Shown here piece by piece: positions 35,401-42,621 of a DNA stretch of 64,000 bases. Under the pieces are notes generated by a model. That model did not search any database, was not told the origin of the DNA, and was given only the letters and a program-made list of their open reading frames with translations. Position 1 is the first letter of the stretch, and the number at the start of each line of letters is the position of its first letter. The stretch is from positions 2,046,001 to 2,110,000 of the forward strand of contig NZ_AP024702.1 of NCBI RefSeq assembly GCF_037076345.1, given 5' to 3'. This stretch comes from Haloferula helveola (GTDB lineage Bacteria > Verrucomicrobiota > Verrucomicrobiia > Verrucomicrobiales > Akkermansiaceae). The position numbers and the translations under genes are program-made.

Positions 35401-38400
35401 CCTGCAGGTTTCTGGCCGAACCGTCGTTGAAGATGGTGTTGGTCAGCAGCACGCGGGTGTTGGCCACGTTGCTGTGGATCGAGCTGCCCTTGTCCGCCGC
35501 ATCAAGGTTGGCGGCGAAGGTGCAGTGGGTGATCCAGGTCTGGAAGAGCTGGGATGCGGTGAAGTTCTCAACGTAGATCGCACCGCCGCCGTAGCCGGTC
35601 GGCGATCCCTGGTTGTTGCCGGTGAATGTGCAGTTCTCGAAGGTGCAGATCTCGTCGGTGTAGAGAGAAACCGCTCCACCACCGAGGCCGGAGGAAACAT
35701 TGAGCCGGTTCCCTTCGAAAACGCAGCGGCGCGCCGTCAACGATCCCTCGTAGACGTCGATCGCACCACCCCATTGGCTGGCGAGGCAGTTCGAAATCAC
35801 GCAGTCCTCAAGGATCAGTTCACCCGGTCGGGTATCGGAATCGATACGGCCCACGGCGGCCGCACCGCCGGTCAGGCCGAAGCCCCGGGCCAACTTCACA
35901 CCCTTGATGCGCACGGTCGCGAGCACCTGCATGAGCTGGACATCTCCCGAGTCGGTATTGCCGTTGGCGTTGGTGTCGCCGGTAATCGTGAGCTTGTCCG
36001 CGCCCGGACCCCGGAACGTCAGGTGGCGATCGAGCACCATGGTGCCCGAGTCCCCGTAGAGCGAACTGAGCCGGATCACAGCCGGGTAGGTTGCCAGGGC
36101 GAAGGTGATGACGTCGTTGTTCTTCGCGTGGACCAGAGCGTGGCGAAGCGTGCCGGGCACCGTGGGGTCATCCAGCACGGTGGTTACGAGGAAGTTCCGG
36201 CTGTCGCTGATCAGAACGATCGGCAGGATCCGGGACGTGACGTTCAGCACGGCATCGGCGGCGCTGATCGAGAAGTTCGTCCTGCCCGGCTCACCCGGAG
36301 GGAAGAGGTAGCTGTCACTCGGCACATAGATGATGTCCTCGAGATCGGCTTCGATCGTCGCGGGCGTGCCGGTCATCGTGAAAATGCCCGAGCCAGCTGC
36401 GGTCTCGGCGAAACCACCGAGGCTGCTCGCGAGGAAGGTTCCCTTGGCGGGATCGTCGATGGCGACGGTGACGACCAGTTCGCCGTCGTCGCTGATGTCG
36501 ACTTTTTCGAACGGCAGCGACGCGGTGACTTCGAGGCCTTCCGGATTCGCGACCAGATCAGGATCAATGTAGGGGAAAGGAGCAATCAGTGCCGGTGAGG
36601 ACTGGAGCGGGAACGACCCGGCGGCGTTGCCTTCGGCGAGCACGTCCCACTGGACGAGCGGCACCCCGTTGACCGAAGTCACCTCGACCCGGGTCTGGTC
36701 GTTGGTCAGCGTGCTGCCGCCATCGGACACGATCAATGTGAGGATGACCGTTTCGCTACCGCCGTCGCGGGAGCGCCCGGAAGTCGGCTCGAAAGTGACC
36801 TGACGGAGCTTATCGGTAACTTCTGCCGCGGTGCCGGTGATGCGGCCCGGATTGCCCACATCGAAGGGTCCGCTGAGGCTGCCTTTAGCCGCATCGTCCA
36901 GTTCGATGTTGACGGTGATCTCCTGACCGGGGTCGGCATCGGAAATGGTCACCGTGGCGAACGGGGAAACCGGATCGTTCTGCGGATCGTCGGTCACCCG
37001 GATCAGCTCGGTGTTCACACCAGAGAGCTGCGGGGCATCGTTGTCGAAGGTGATGTTGAGCGTCACCGACTCGGTCTCCGGACTCTCCTTGCTGGCGTCC
37101 GGATGGACCTCCGTGATCTCGACATCGAATGTCGCCGTAACCAGCATGCTCTGCTGAACGGGCGCGAAGGCGACATCCTGGATGCCGGCCACCAAGGCCG
37201 CGGCGTCACCGGTGATCGGGTCGGAAGGCAAAGTCAGGGTGCCTCTCGAAGTCGGGCTCGTTTCCGACATCGTCAGCTCGAAGGTCTCACCCGGGTCCGG
37301 ATCGAAGACATTCAGCCGGAACGGCCTCCAGAGCCCGGCATCGGTGATGGTGTCCGGGCTCACCGTTGCGGTGATCTCGACCGGGTCGTTCACCGATTCG
37401 ACGTAGAGGGAACCGCTGAGCGGTGTCGCGGAGAGCGCGTAGTCGTCAACGATGTCGACCTCAACCGAGAAGCTGTAGATATCGACCGGCTGCGCGTTCG
37501 GTGCGGGCTGGAAGACCGCGGTACGGAGCGCCGTCTGCGCGTTGGCCACGGTCTGGTTGTTGAGGGTGAAGTAGTAGTTGTTCGCGTCTTCGGTCTCCGT
37601 CCAACCCGCGATGCTGAAGATCCCGTATTGATCCGAATCTTTCGAGATCGTGACCGTGAGATCGAGCGACTCGGCGGTCGGCTTGTTGTCGTCGACATCC
37701 GTGACGGTCAGGGTATTGAAGACAAGGAAGTCTTCCCCGGGAAGGCCATCACCGGTCGATGCGTCGGAGAGCGGGTCCGCGGACGATCCGCCGTCGGTGC
37801 CCCCGACACCGATGGTGCCGCCGATCACCGGCTTGTCCGGGATTGCGTTGACGACGATCGTGAAACTCTTCTCGGCTGATTCGTCGTCGCCACCGTTGGC
37901 AGTGCCTCCGTCGTCCGTAAGCTTGAAGGTAACAATGGCATTCCCGTTTTCGTTGGGAGCCGGGGTGAAGGTCAGAACGCCGTTCTCGTCAATCGCGGGT
38001 TGCACGCTGAACAGACTCGAAGCTGCCGAGGTCCGGACGAAGGTGAGGTCGTCGGATTCGTTGGCGGCACCCGTTGTGATATTGATCGCCCAGTCATTGA
38101 CCGTCTGCGCAGGCGCGTCTTCATCGACCGCAGGCAGGACCGGGGCGGCGAAATCGAAGTCCGGCGGATCGTTCACCGGATCGACTTGGACCTCGACAAC
38201 TTTTTGCCCGGTGGATTCGTCGTCGCCGTCGCTGATCCGGATGCTGAAAGCAGAGAGTTCGCCATTGGCATTGGTGGCCGGAGTCCAAACCCAGCTCTGG
38301 CCCGAAGACAGCGTCTGATTGAGAATCACCGGAGCCCCGCCGGGAAGCGTCAGGATGCCGCTTGAGATCCCCTTGAAGACGAAATCAAAGGTCGTGTCGT

Positions 38401-38929
38401 CCGGATCGGTGATGCTGGTGGCGGCGACCAGATCGGCGTGGGAGATGGTCGTCGGGTTGTCCTCGTTCGCTCCGTTCAGAACGGAGATGGAATTGAATAC
38501 CGGCGGATCGTTCACCGCAGCGACGATGATACTGACCTGGACATCCGCATTCGACTGCCCCGAGCCGTCATAGGCCCGCACCTTGAAAGCTGCGATGGTT
38601 CCGTTGTCGTTGGTATCGGGAGTCCACGTCCACGACTCTCCGGGGCCAAGTGTGTCGTTGTTGCCAACAACCGCGTTGGAGCCGTCGCGAAGCGTCCCCG
38701 CTTGGTCGGACTTGAAACGGAATTGCAGCGTGGCGGACCCGGTATCGGCATCGTCTGCATCCGAAGCGGCCAGCAAAAGGGCGTGGGAGATTACGAATGG
38801 CGTGTCCTCGACCGCCCCCGGCAAGTCGGAGATCGTGGTCAGCGTCGGGTTCGCGGCTTCGGCTCGTCCCATCAGTCCGACCAGAGTGAGACAGGCGAGC
38901 GTCAGCAGGGTGCGGGATTTCGGTTCCAT
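26441..38929 (-). CDS. Giant secreted multidomain repeat protein, 4162 residues
   Basis: A 4162-residue surface or secreted protein with a signal peptide (MEPKSRTLLTLACLTLVGLMGRAEA). Domain order with rough residues: cadherin-like tandem repeats with NDPP linkers (30-950); a right-handed beta-helix-like segment (975-1240, TITGDTNANGN ... LEDCVISNCLASQWGGAI); a lamin-tail domain (1280-1330, MLIHEIFVSEDDRELEFIEF); three HGL-GD-I ... DSFTIP repeats (about 1640, 1810, 2200); an array of bacterial Ig/cadherin-like units with LANDSVLP motifs (2310-3200); more cadherin-like units; FG-GAP-type propeller repeats (3500-3920, ISGDTLAVGSP); a dystroglycan-type cadherin-like unit (3930-4030); and a C-terminal domain (4050-4162). 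Many DxDxDG segments suggest calcium binding. It is the last gene of a six-gene operon, 24 bp after the PPIase gene. Adhesion or matrix function is inferred. Confidence 0.9.
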   Translation of the reverse strand: MEPKSRTLLTLACLTLVGLMGRAEAANPTLTTISDLPGAVEDTPFVISHALLLAASDADDADTGSATLQFRFKSDQAGTLRDGSNAVVGNNDTLGPGESWTWTPDTNDNGTIAAFKVRAYDGSGQSNADVQVSIIVAAVNDPPVFNSISVLNGANEDNPTTISHADLVAATSITDPDDTTFDFVFKGISSGILTLPGGAPVILNQTLSSGQSWVWTPATNANGELSAFSIRISDGDDESTGQKVVEVQVDPVNDPPDFDFAAPVLPAVDEDAPAQTVNDWAINITTGAANESDDLTFVRTSAASSLFSVQPAIDENGVLTFTPAPNENGNAIVTFKLTDDGGTANGGDDESAEKSFTIVVNAIPDKPVIGGTIGVGGTDGGSSADPLSDASTGDGLPGEDFLVFNTLTVTDVDDNKPTAESLDLTVTISKDSDQYGIFSIAGWTETEDANNYYFTLNNQTVANAQTALRTAVFQPAPNAQPVDIYSFSVEVDIVDDYALSATPLSGSLYVESVNDPVEITATVSPDTITDAGLWRPFRLNVFDPDPGETFELTMSETSPTSRGTLTLPSDPITGDAAALVAGIQDVAFAPVQQSMLVTATFDVEITEVHPDASKESPETESVTLNITFDNDAPQLSGVNTELIRVTDDPQNDPVSPFATVTISDADPGQEITVNIELDDAAKGSLSGPFDVGNPGRITGTAAEVTDKLRQVTFEPTSGRSRDGGSETVILTLIVSDGGSTLTNDQTRVEVTSVNGVPLVQWDVLAEGNAAGSFPLQSSPALIAPFPYIDPDLVANPEGLEVTASLPFEKVDISDDGELVVTVAIDDPAKGTFLASSLGGFAETAAGSGIFTMTGTPATIEADLEDIIYVPSDSYLFPPGEPGRTNFSISAADAVLNVTSRILPIVLISDSRNFLVTTVLDDPTVPGTLRHALVHAKNNDVITFALATYPAVIRLSSLYGDSGTMVLDRHLTFRGPGADKLTITGDTNANGNTDSGDVQLMQVLATVRIKGVKLARGFGLTGGAAAVGRIDSDTRPGELILEDCVISNCLASQWGGAIDVYEGSLTARRCVFEGNRLNVSSGLGGGAVSLYTDEICTFENCTFTGNNQGSPTGYGGGAIYVENFTASQLFQTWITHCTFAANLDAADKGSSIHSNVANTRVLLTNTIFNDGSARNLQVAGSGEIVSVGGNLSDDNTATTLIQGGTPQQVYLLSQPTDQRAVNPLLGPLEPIEGPSMGYRLLTGSPAIGMALPDVLMLDQRGVFRSGGSDSGAVDASALGRMLIHEIFVSEDDRELEFIEFFNPRDQGPVDLAGYQVRVNGIVRHTFSSLVVQPGFGVVLAGETGEVSPDDVPAITVAGSNTPLVLAPAIDDDGDPGDGGPDDEDGIVDGNVTVGGVVVGDIDADGDDDDDGGLGLPERGTIELLAPTSSGLRVVESVSYVAIFANSADLTTNLDYSTDSITLAPQGQGAAFVPNSVILAGQGNGVDLGFTGSPISPGADATGTPFGEPNARPFAVADRFEINEDDLAILDVVGNDVDADGTDILFVVDLDTALTPAPLLGDAPSLITLLGAPVDVDPVATPLRGERLIYNPRTTFNSLPAGARVTDTFAYSIIDVGGGPVSDYDEDGGTGNTLVIAPSHRLLDGDDIEISGCDVPEYNGPHTITYVDEDSFIIPEPFNSTASISPTGYGQWLADDPRTPTDRSQNLVEVIILGRNDPPEPVADSGIVTDEDSVLRIFGDRQAGDAVPSLDTDVLYPMPRSVEPVGILRNDDDPDSNDKPFTQLSIVGVCQVTEISAFSGVDGESPVTVSSTGHGLADGDIILISGYNGHPSYNTYHEVTVVDGDSFTIPITFVEEDPPLLEDPMALWTQLDDTNRFQTESLKGATVLLEIRADRTLTNIVYNARSSTELNTLADGESTVDTFYYAVEDTSGAVSVAKISVSVDGVNDAPVPTDDPPGLVVLDPFVPGGSSLPETAGNSTVLYTLPVPGSPGMVNVTVQPPGVDASQFVVIPGVDWTTEDLALPLPSSRFLDNDGEVDGTDVLTLTIGPGQDTSLLDADISLNGDASVLTYDPTGSDQLQALAFKERVIDVVTVGVFDGIATVPTSFIVVVEGRNDSPVAADAGYTVDERTLLTVGPPGLIDNGTEIDQNVTLPDNRKFLLPQEDLGTTVFGARVDYILEPREGLITGFAAVGMDPNVTLVESNDHGLQTGEEVQLPSSDVLTGQYLVTRVDDHTFTIPVPFDAAFAALGGSWRVLASTFLYDPRASVFAGPTGEPSFTLQGLGEGQSYVDTFEYTILDGSHLFANDDIYRIEVDTTDIQLKVLDNDASLDGIATSRTIVSVGPPSAGGTVSIELPALPGEEASLIYTPETGFVGDEVFTYTIEDDLGNRDTALVTARVTIDRLNGNLRANPDAFTVAAGQTPLLSVLANDSIIPATGDPLTLDSISVLPDAGGTAVVEGGRVRYTPDPGATVFPYTETFSYVMSGGGTATAETTVNVLVVEQILNLRDDSFGVPAGSSGVTLNVLENDNVLPGNGEDLEIVSTTVPTAGTVTIVNGDALSYSPPAGFLGTATFSYTAEDGFGGSGTAMVTVNVGYLTTNPDIFAIPFDDSGTAADDGDIDLDVLANDSVLQGGLGGLTITGVTPVNSVVADALGEMNPAGDNLSLVFTREEDAVGQADFEYTVSDSSGRTATGLVTVVVISGGVRASSDYFTVQTDSTENELTILSNDLRLSILPGSLSIASIGTGPDAPDQGGTVEISADFQRLVYTPAPGFQGTESFTYTTTDGDDSDTARVSVRVTPGAMVAADDDFLVFRGSTDNRLAVLLNDRVIPDGGQLLFITATGLDAGNLSNPPNRGTLSIIEGGAALSYTPSPDNTVFPYTETFTYEISSGGTARAEGLITLEVVDREGVRDLETNNDIFTVRSDTPGTELPVLANDSVLPASAEDWAITQVSPPTVNVCSNFLFMPSDFLDPDDFADTLAAQATDLTVFLWANISPASQGLLTDPGASDADLQDALAVEFNTLIQGGSSIYDATRFGGVALRTATQALIDQGATGDSLVVLNRMLLEDAFPAEIRRAPGGGAVQIVSNTLVYTPVPGFVGTVRFFYDVSDGLGGTGTAEVIVKVGDVSVSDDFYTVLAGEGPVSLDVTANDGVRRTSFPAVPDPAQADFTLTALQPVTVDPLAAGTAMVVDGEVEFVPDAGFTGIAMLTYWVEDDGSCTYPGTAYVDVRSPLEDESTAEVSVTVTGINDEPMLLDADPSAIDDTMQNNPFASATVIEWDEQRQQIVTLTITYDPIRGTLIGDFTEVSPGVLQFIGTAEEITAALRALVFTPTINRIPVGTTEDTLFSVSMDDGFVATPVVVDTAVVTVTPVNDPPVLTGTVASQPLYQYSWMYPFSGVDINDVDDLGLQNQTVTVQIDDPIKGQLTELGGFVETVPGTYVVSGTPAAVSTAIRGLLFTPTPADRVTPGAPEVAQFTISVDDGFAPPVVDASTSVVVLHGQVDKLLPLDGTGADQSEQNSDYGNTVAISGDTLAVGSPFRDGVANNEGRVFVYERNSGTGLPWGQVAELTASDAAGGDQFGDAVGIDGDWMVVGAPGEDTSGGNTGAVYVFQRDSVNPNAWSEVAKLLPPTVNGSGGDGFGSAVAIDGDTILVGSPFANLPGAPRSGRAFVFRRILGTWTAGETLIAADNRVNNAFPNDSERFGASVDLEGDTAVVGSPRANLSGTSTDWDYGAVYVFTRTAFADAFTEQTRLDEFSDPDGQSYSGFGYSVSLSGDRLAIGIYSGGSPVGNFKPGRARIHERNQDGPNQWGLVQKFTPFNGGPSTHFGHAVAVSGDLLMIGSPGADQGSLEPRGAVDVYRFGDGGVPTWSQIDRFMPGAEGADDRFGHSLAFDGFTGVSGAIFDGVNPLLAPTAGSAYVYQFQYDLGPRLVMPPTDLMAEQNELFEFILPAETFRDPIYIDDLIIGVELSDGSPLPVDGWLSFDPVTGTFSGTPTAAERRDYALVLYAVNPLGTRFTSGVFNITVAVSDDLQAAYDIWVATQFPPGVLNDPGQEATVWGMNANPDGDGPNILDMLFGTSATTWDPPQMTFVKVDPSGGELTFPLSDGMPPGTWRVQWSLDLVTWFDTDVSYTFGPSVLGVRETIALVDPPGNPIRLFVRIVTD

Positions 38930-38953
38930 GCGTCGGGAAGAAAAGAATTGGGC

Positions 38954-39958
38954 TCAGCGGGAGGCGGAGGGTTGGGGCAAAGTGTCGGGGCCGGTCGAGG
39001 CCGGCTTCTGAGGGGTTGGACGGGAAGGCAGCTGGACTTCCTTCAGGGCCGCTTCGTCGATCGTCACATCAGCTTCGGACACGGCGGACTCGACAAAAGC
39101 CCGCTCGATGCCGCGACGCTTCTCGACCAGCAGTTCCTGGTGCAGCCGGGGCGACACCTGATCGAAGGCAGGCATGCCCCCGGGCCGGGCGTCAGTCTTC
39201 ATGATAACGTAGAAGCCGAGCGGGGTCTCGATCACCTCACTGCGCTCGCCCTTGGAAAGTTTTCGCCCGGTCTCCAGCACTTCGGCAGGGACCCGGGCCG
39301 ACTCCTGACCCTCCGGGATCCATCCGAGATCACCTCCCCGGTAGCGCGTGGTCTGATCGTCGGAGTAGTCGACCGCCACCGCACCGAATCCCATCGCGGC
39401 CGGGCCGCGACCACCGGGCGCCGGGTCGGCGTCGCTCTTCGCGATGCCTTCATCGATCCTCGCCCGCACTTCGGCGCGGCGCTCGTCCGAACTCTTGTCG
39501 GAGGCTTCGAGGAAAAGGATCGCGAACCGGTCCTGACCCTTGCGGGTGAGCTCGCCGGACTTCGCTTCGTACGCTTGGCGGAGTTCCTCCTCGGTGATCT
39601 CGGCATTCGCCACCGCCTTCTCGAGGTCGCGTTCCCGAAGGCGGGCGATCAAGATGCTCTCCATCCTGCGCCGCGTCGCCGGATCCTCATCGAGACCCTC
39701 GCTGCGCGCCTTGGCCAGCATCGCGCGGCGGTGGATCATCTCGTCGAGCAACTCGGTGGCAGAGGGCACGCGCTCGCGGTTCGCATGCCGCCATTCGGCC
39801 TCGGCCAGCAAATCCGCCTCGGTGATCGGTTCACCCGCCACCGTCGCCAGAACCCCCTCGGGAGCGGGCGCCCCCGTATTCGTCGACGGCTTCTCACACT
39901 GGGTCACCAGTGCGGTCGCGGCGGCGATCAGGAACAGGCGATGGGAATGGCGAATCAT
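38954..39958 (-). CDS. Parvulin-type peptidyl-prolyl isomerase lipoprotein (SurA/PrsA-like)
   Basis: A 334-residue periplasmic folding factor. The signal MIRHSHRLFLIAAATALVTQC gives a lipoprotein cleavage before Cys21, although Gln at -1 is atypical. Residues 40-150 form the SurA-N-like helical chaperone part (EPITEADLLAEAEWRHANRE, ATELLDEMIHRRAMLAKAR, ITEEELRQAYEA). Residues 155-260 are the rotamase domain with RYRGGDLGWIPEGQ and LSKGERSEVIETPLGFYVIM. The C-terminus carries a Pro-rich tail. The gene lies 9 bp after the 874-aa gene and 24 bp before the 4162-aa gene, all on one strand, so it is probably dedicated to folding these very large exported proteins. Confidence 0.9.
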   Translation of the reverse strand: MIRHSHRLFLIAAATALVTQCEKPSTNTGAPAPEGVLATVAGEPITEADLLAEAEWRHANRERVPSATELLDEMIHRRAMLAKARSEGLDEDPATRRRMESILIARLRERDLEKAVANAEITEEELRQAYEAKSGELTRKGQDRFAILFLEASDKSSDERRAEVRARIDEGIAKSDADPAPGGRGPAAMGFGAVAVDYSDDQTTRYRGGDLGWIPEGQESARVPAEVLETGRKLSKGERSEVIETPLGFYVIMKTDARPGGMPAFDQVSPRLHQELLVEKRRGIERAFVESAVSEADVTIDEAALKEVQLPSRPTPQKPASTGPDTLPQPSASR

Positions 39959-39967
39959 GAAAAGGAA

Positions 39968-42592
39968 TCAGTTGGTCGGAGAACCGGGAACAAGGCGGAC
40001 ACGCATCATGGCGCGCTCGGCGTCGGAAATCGGCCGCTTGGCTCGGTAGACCGCAGCACCCGCGTCATCGGGCGCGGCTTGTGCGGTGATGTCCTCGACG
40101 AAGTCGGGGCCGGTGTTCCACGTCACGAAGTCATTGGTGTACTCGACCTCGTAGCGATAGTCGCTGATGCCGGGCTTGCGGCGGAAGCTGATGGTCAGGT
40201 GGTCATCGCTGAGCTCGGGCTTCGGCATCCGGGCGAGCGCCGCGGGGTCATTGGCAAGAAGCGGGTCGAGAGCGAAGGCATAGCGCGATACCAACGGCAT
40301 CCCCTCCACCGGACCATCGGTCAGGCCGTTCTCGGCAAGCCATGCGGCGTAGGTCAGGCGACGCGGAACGATCCTGACACTCGCCATCGGCACCGGCATC
40401 GCGTAGGCGACATCCGGCTTGAGCGACATCCGGATCGTTTTGCCTTCGGCAGCGCCGAAATCGACGGTTGGCTTCGGAGTGAACTGGATGAACTTGGTCG
40501 TCTGCCCCGGAGAGAGCGTGACGTAGGGGGTGACGTAGTTGTAATCGACTCCATTGACCGCAGAGCCCGTGAGCGTGAACTGGACGAACACCTCGGGGGA
40601 GGTCAGCCCGGCCCGGCGCATCAGGATGGCACCGGGGGTGCCGTCCTCGACGCTCGCAAGCGGCTCAAGCACTTCGAGGCTGAGTTGTGGTTTGAGATCC
40701 TCGATCGTGATCTGCGCGGACGATGCCGTATCGAGCAGGTAATCCGTCGATGACAAAATCGAGAGATGCACGACTTCGTTGAACTCGACGCTGGAGTCGA
40801 CGTATGGGCGGATGACCAACTCCACCGAAGCTGCACCGGCGGGCAGCACCAAGGTTCCGGGCACGAACTGGTAGTCCGTCCCGTTGGTCGCATTGCCGGT
40901 GAGTTGGAGGATCGCGGTCAGGTCGCTATCGAGGTCCCCTTCCCTGGTGATGACAAAAGACCCGTCGGTCGGGCCGTTCTCGCTGGCCGCGTCACCGGCG
41001 ACCACGCTGAGCCGCGGTGGCAGGCCGATGCCACCGGTCTCAAGATTGCCGGAGTAGTAGAGACCGGCGAGATCGGTAGGTTGCAGTGACGAAGCCTGCA
41101 GACGGACCACGAGGTCGGTGAAACCGGTGCCGGTCCCGGCCGCGCTGACCTCAAGCAGTGCGTCGGCTCCGTCCCGGCGGATCCGAAGGTAGTCCGTCAG
41201 GAGGTTGGAGGCGCCATCGAGCACGGCGGCGACGTCGATCAGGTCGCCCTCGGCGGGATCGAAGTCGGAGATCTCGTCGGGATCCGGCGACAGGGCGATG
41301 AAGAGAAAGGAATCGGCACCCGGTCCGCCGTTCATCGAGTCGGCGCCTTGGCCGCCGAGGAAGAAGTCGTTGGCAGGACCGCCCGAGAACGAATCTGCCG
41401 ACGGACCACCGAGGAAGATGTGCGGGCGTTCCGGGCCGTAGTTCGAAACGTGAGTCGCGTAGTCGGCATCCGATAGCCCGGCGGCCGGCGCGGAAATCTG
41501 GTGAGGGCCGGAGGTTGCGCCGAAATCCGTGATCAGGTGGCCAAGGTCTCGGGCAAGCCCGTGGGCCTCGAAGCGAACCTTCTCCGACGAGGTCATTGCG
41601 AGGTCTCCGGGTGACGAATCAAAGAGCCGCACGCTCACTTCGCCCCTCGACTCTTCGTGCGTGGGATCCTCATCCCGCACGCCGACCTCGAAGCTGCCGG
41701 TGGTTTCCCCGGGAGTGTGGTCGAATCGCACGCGGCCACTCCGCACATCGGCAAGCGTGAACGTATCACCCGCTTCAAGAGGCTGATCCGGGGTCGACGG
41801 AAAGACATCGGCATTGCGCAGCATCAGGTCGCCGCCGTCCGGCAGAGAGTAGAGCGTGAAGGTCAGCTGCCCGGGCGCACTGTCGCTGTCCGCCACCTCA
41901 AGTGGAATGAGGGAACCGGAGTCCGCGTAGGCAATCACCTCGCTGGTGAGCAGCAGCGGCTCGGTCGGATCCTGATTCGGATCGGTGCCGGCAAGATACT
42001 CCGCCAGGTTGTTGAGTCCGTTGGCATTCGAGTCGGCCAAGGCGTCCGATGGGTCCTGCTTGTCGAAGCCGTGCTCATCCTCCCACCAGTCGGGCAGGCC
42101 GTCGCCATCGCTGTCGAGACCCTCGGAATTGATCTCGAGGTCAATCCGGATCGCCGATGCGCGCAGCAGCTGGTCGAGTTCGAATCCCGAAGTCGCGGGC
42201 GGAAGGATTCCCGCCGGATTTCCGTCGAGCGTGATGCCGGTGTGGTAGCCGGTGTTGGATGAAGTGCCCAGCGGCACGGTTTGCTCGGCCTGCCACTCAC
42301 CGAGCATCACCGCCTGGTGTGGAACGCGGAGCGTGTAGGAGTAGAGACCTCCGCCGATCTCGGCGACCTCACCCAAGAGAGGAATCGAGGACCCGTCAGG
42401 GCGCTGGATCGTCCACAGCAATTCACCTTCGGTGACCAACTGTTCGGTATTCGGATTGATCCGGTTCAGGATCCGCCCGTAGACAACGGTCTCAGGTTCG
42501 CCGACGATCGCGGATGCGGTCGAAGCGGCCACGAGACACGCCGCAAACCCGGCGAGGGTTCGGACGGTGTTGAGGGAATTCCGTGAGTTCAT
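39968..42592 (-). CDS. Secreted calcium-binding repeat protein (TSP3, RTX, Calx-beta), 874 residues
   Basis: An 874-residue secreted protein with signal peptide MNSRNSLNTVRTLAGFAACL followed by VAASTASA. Domains: thrombospondin type 3-like calcium-binding segment (160-210, DSDGDGLPDWWEDEHGFDKQDPS); CSPG/cadherin-like unit (260-330, FTLADVRSGRVRFDHTPGE); RTX-like GG-x-G-x-D stretch (385-435, GGQGADSMNGGPGADSFLF); two Calx-beta units (535-710, FVITREGDLDSDLTAILQLTGNATNG, ILMRRAGLTSPEVFVQFTLTG); and a C-terminal domain (750-874, YEVEYTNDFVTWNT ... MMRVRLV) also found at the end of the 4162-aa protein. The start is set at the ATG at 42592 before the signal. It sits between the 2921-aa gene and the PPIase gene (9-bp gap). 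Confidence 0.88.
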   Translation of the reverse strand: MNSRNSLNTVRTLAGFAACLVAASTASAIVGEPETVVYGRILNRINPNTEQLVTEGELLWTIQRPDGSSIPLLGEVAEIGGGLYSYTLRVPHQAVMLGEWQAEQTVPLGTSSNTGYHTGITLDGNPAGILPPATSGFELDQLLRASAIRIDLEINSEGLDSDGDGLPDWWEDEHGFDKQDPSDALADSNANGLNNLAEYLAGTDPNQDPTEPLLLTSEVIAYADSGSLIPLEVADSDSAPGQLTFTLYSLPDGGDLMLRNADVFPSTPDQPLEAGDTFTLADVRSGRVRFDHTPGETTGSFEVGVRDEDPTHEESRGEVSVRLFDSSPGDLAMTSSEKVRFEAHGLARDLGHLITDFGATSGPHQISAPAAGLSDADYATHVSNYGPERPHIFLGGPSADSFSGGPANDFFLGGQGADSMNGGPGADSFLFIALSPDPDEISDFDPAEGDLIDVAAVLDGASNLLTDYLRIRRDGADALLEVSAAGTGTGFTDLVVRLQASSLQPTDLAGLYYSGNLETGGIGLPPRLSVVAGDAASENGPTDGSFVITREGDLDSDLTAILQLTGNATNGTDYQFVPGTLVLPAGAASVELVIRPYVDSSVEFNEVVHLSILSSTDYLLDTASSAQITIEDLKPQLSLEVLEPLASVEDGTPGAILMRRAGLTSPEVFVQFTLTGSAVNGVDYNYVTPYVTLSPGQTTKFIQFTPKPTVDFGAAEGKTIRMSLKPDVAYAMPVPMASVRIVPRRLTYAAWLAENGLTDGPVEGMPLVSRYAFALDPLLANDPAALARMPKPELSDDHLTISFRRKPGISDYRYEVEYTNDFVTWNTGPDFVEDITAQAAPDDAGAAVYRAKRPISDAERAMMRVRLVPGSPTN

Positions 42593-42621
42593 GGAAGTTC
42601 GTCGAATGGGTTGCGGAGGGA

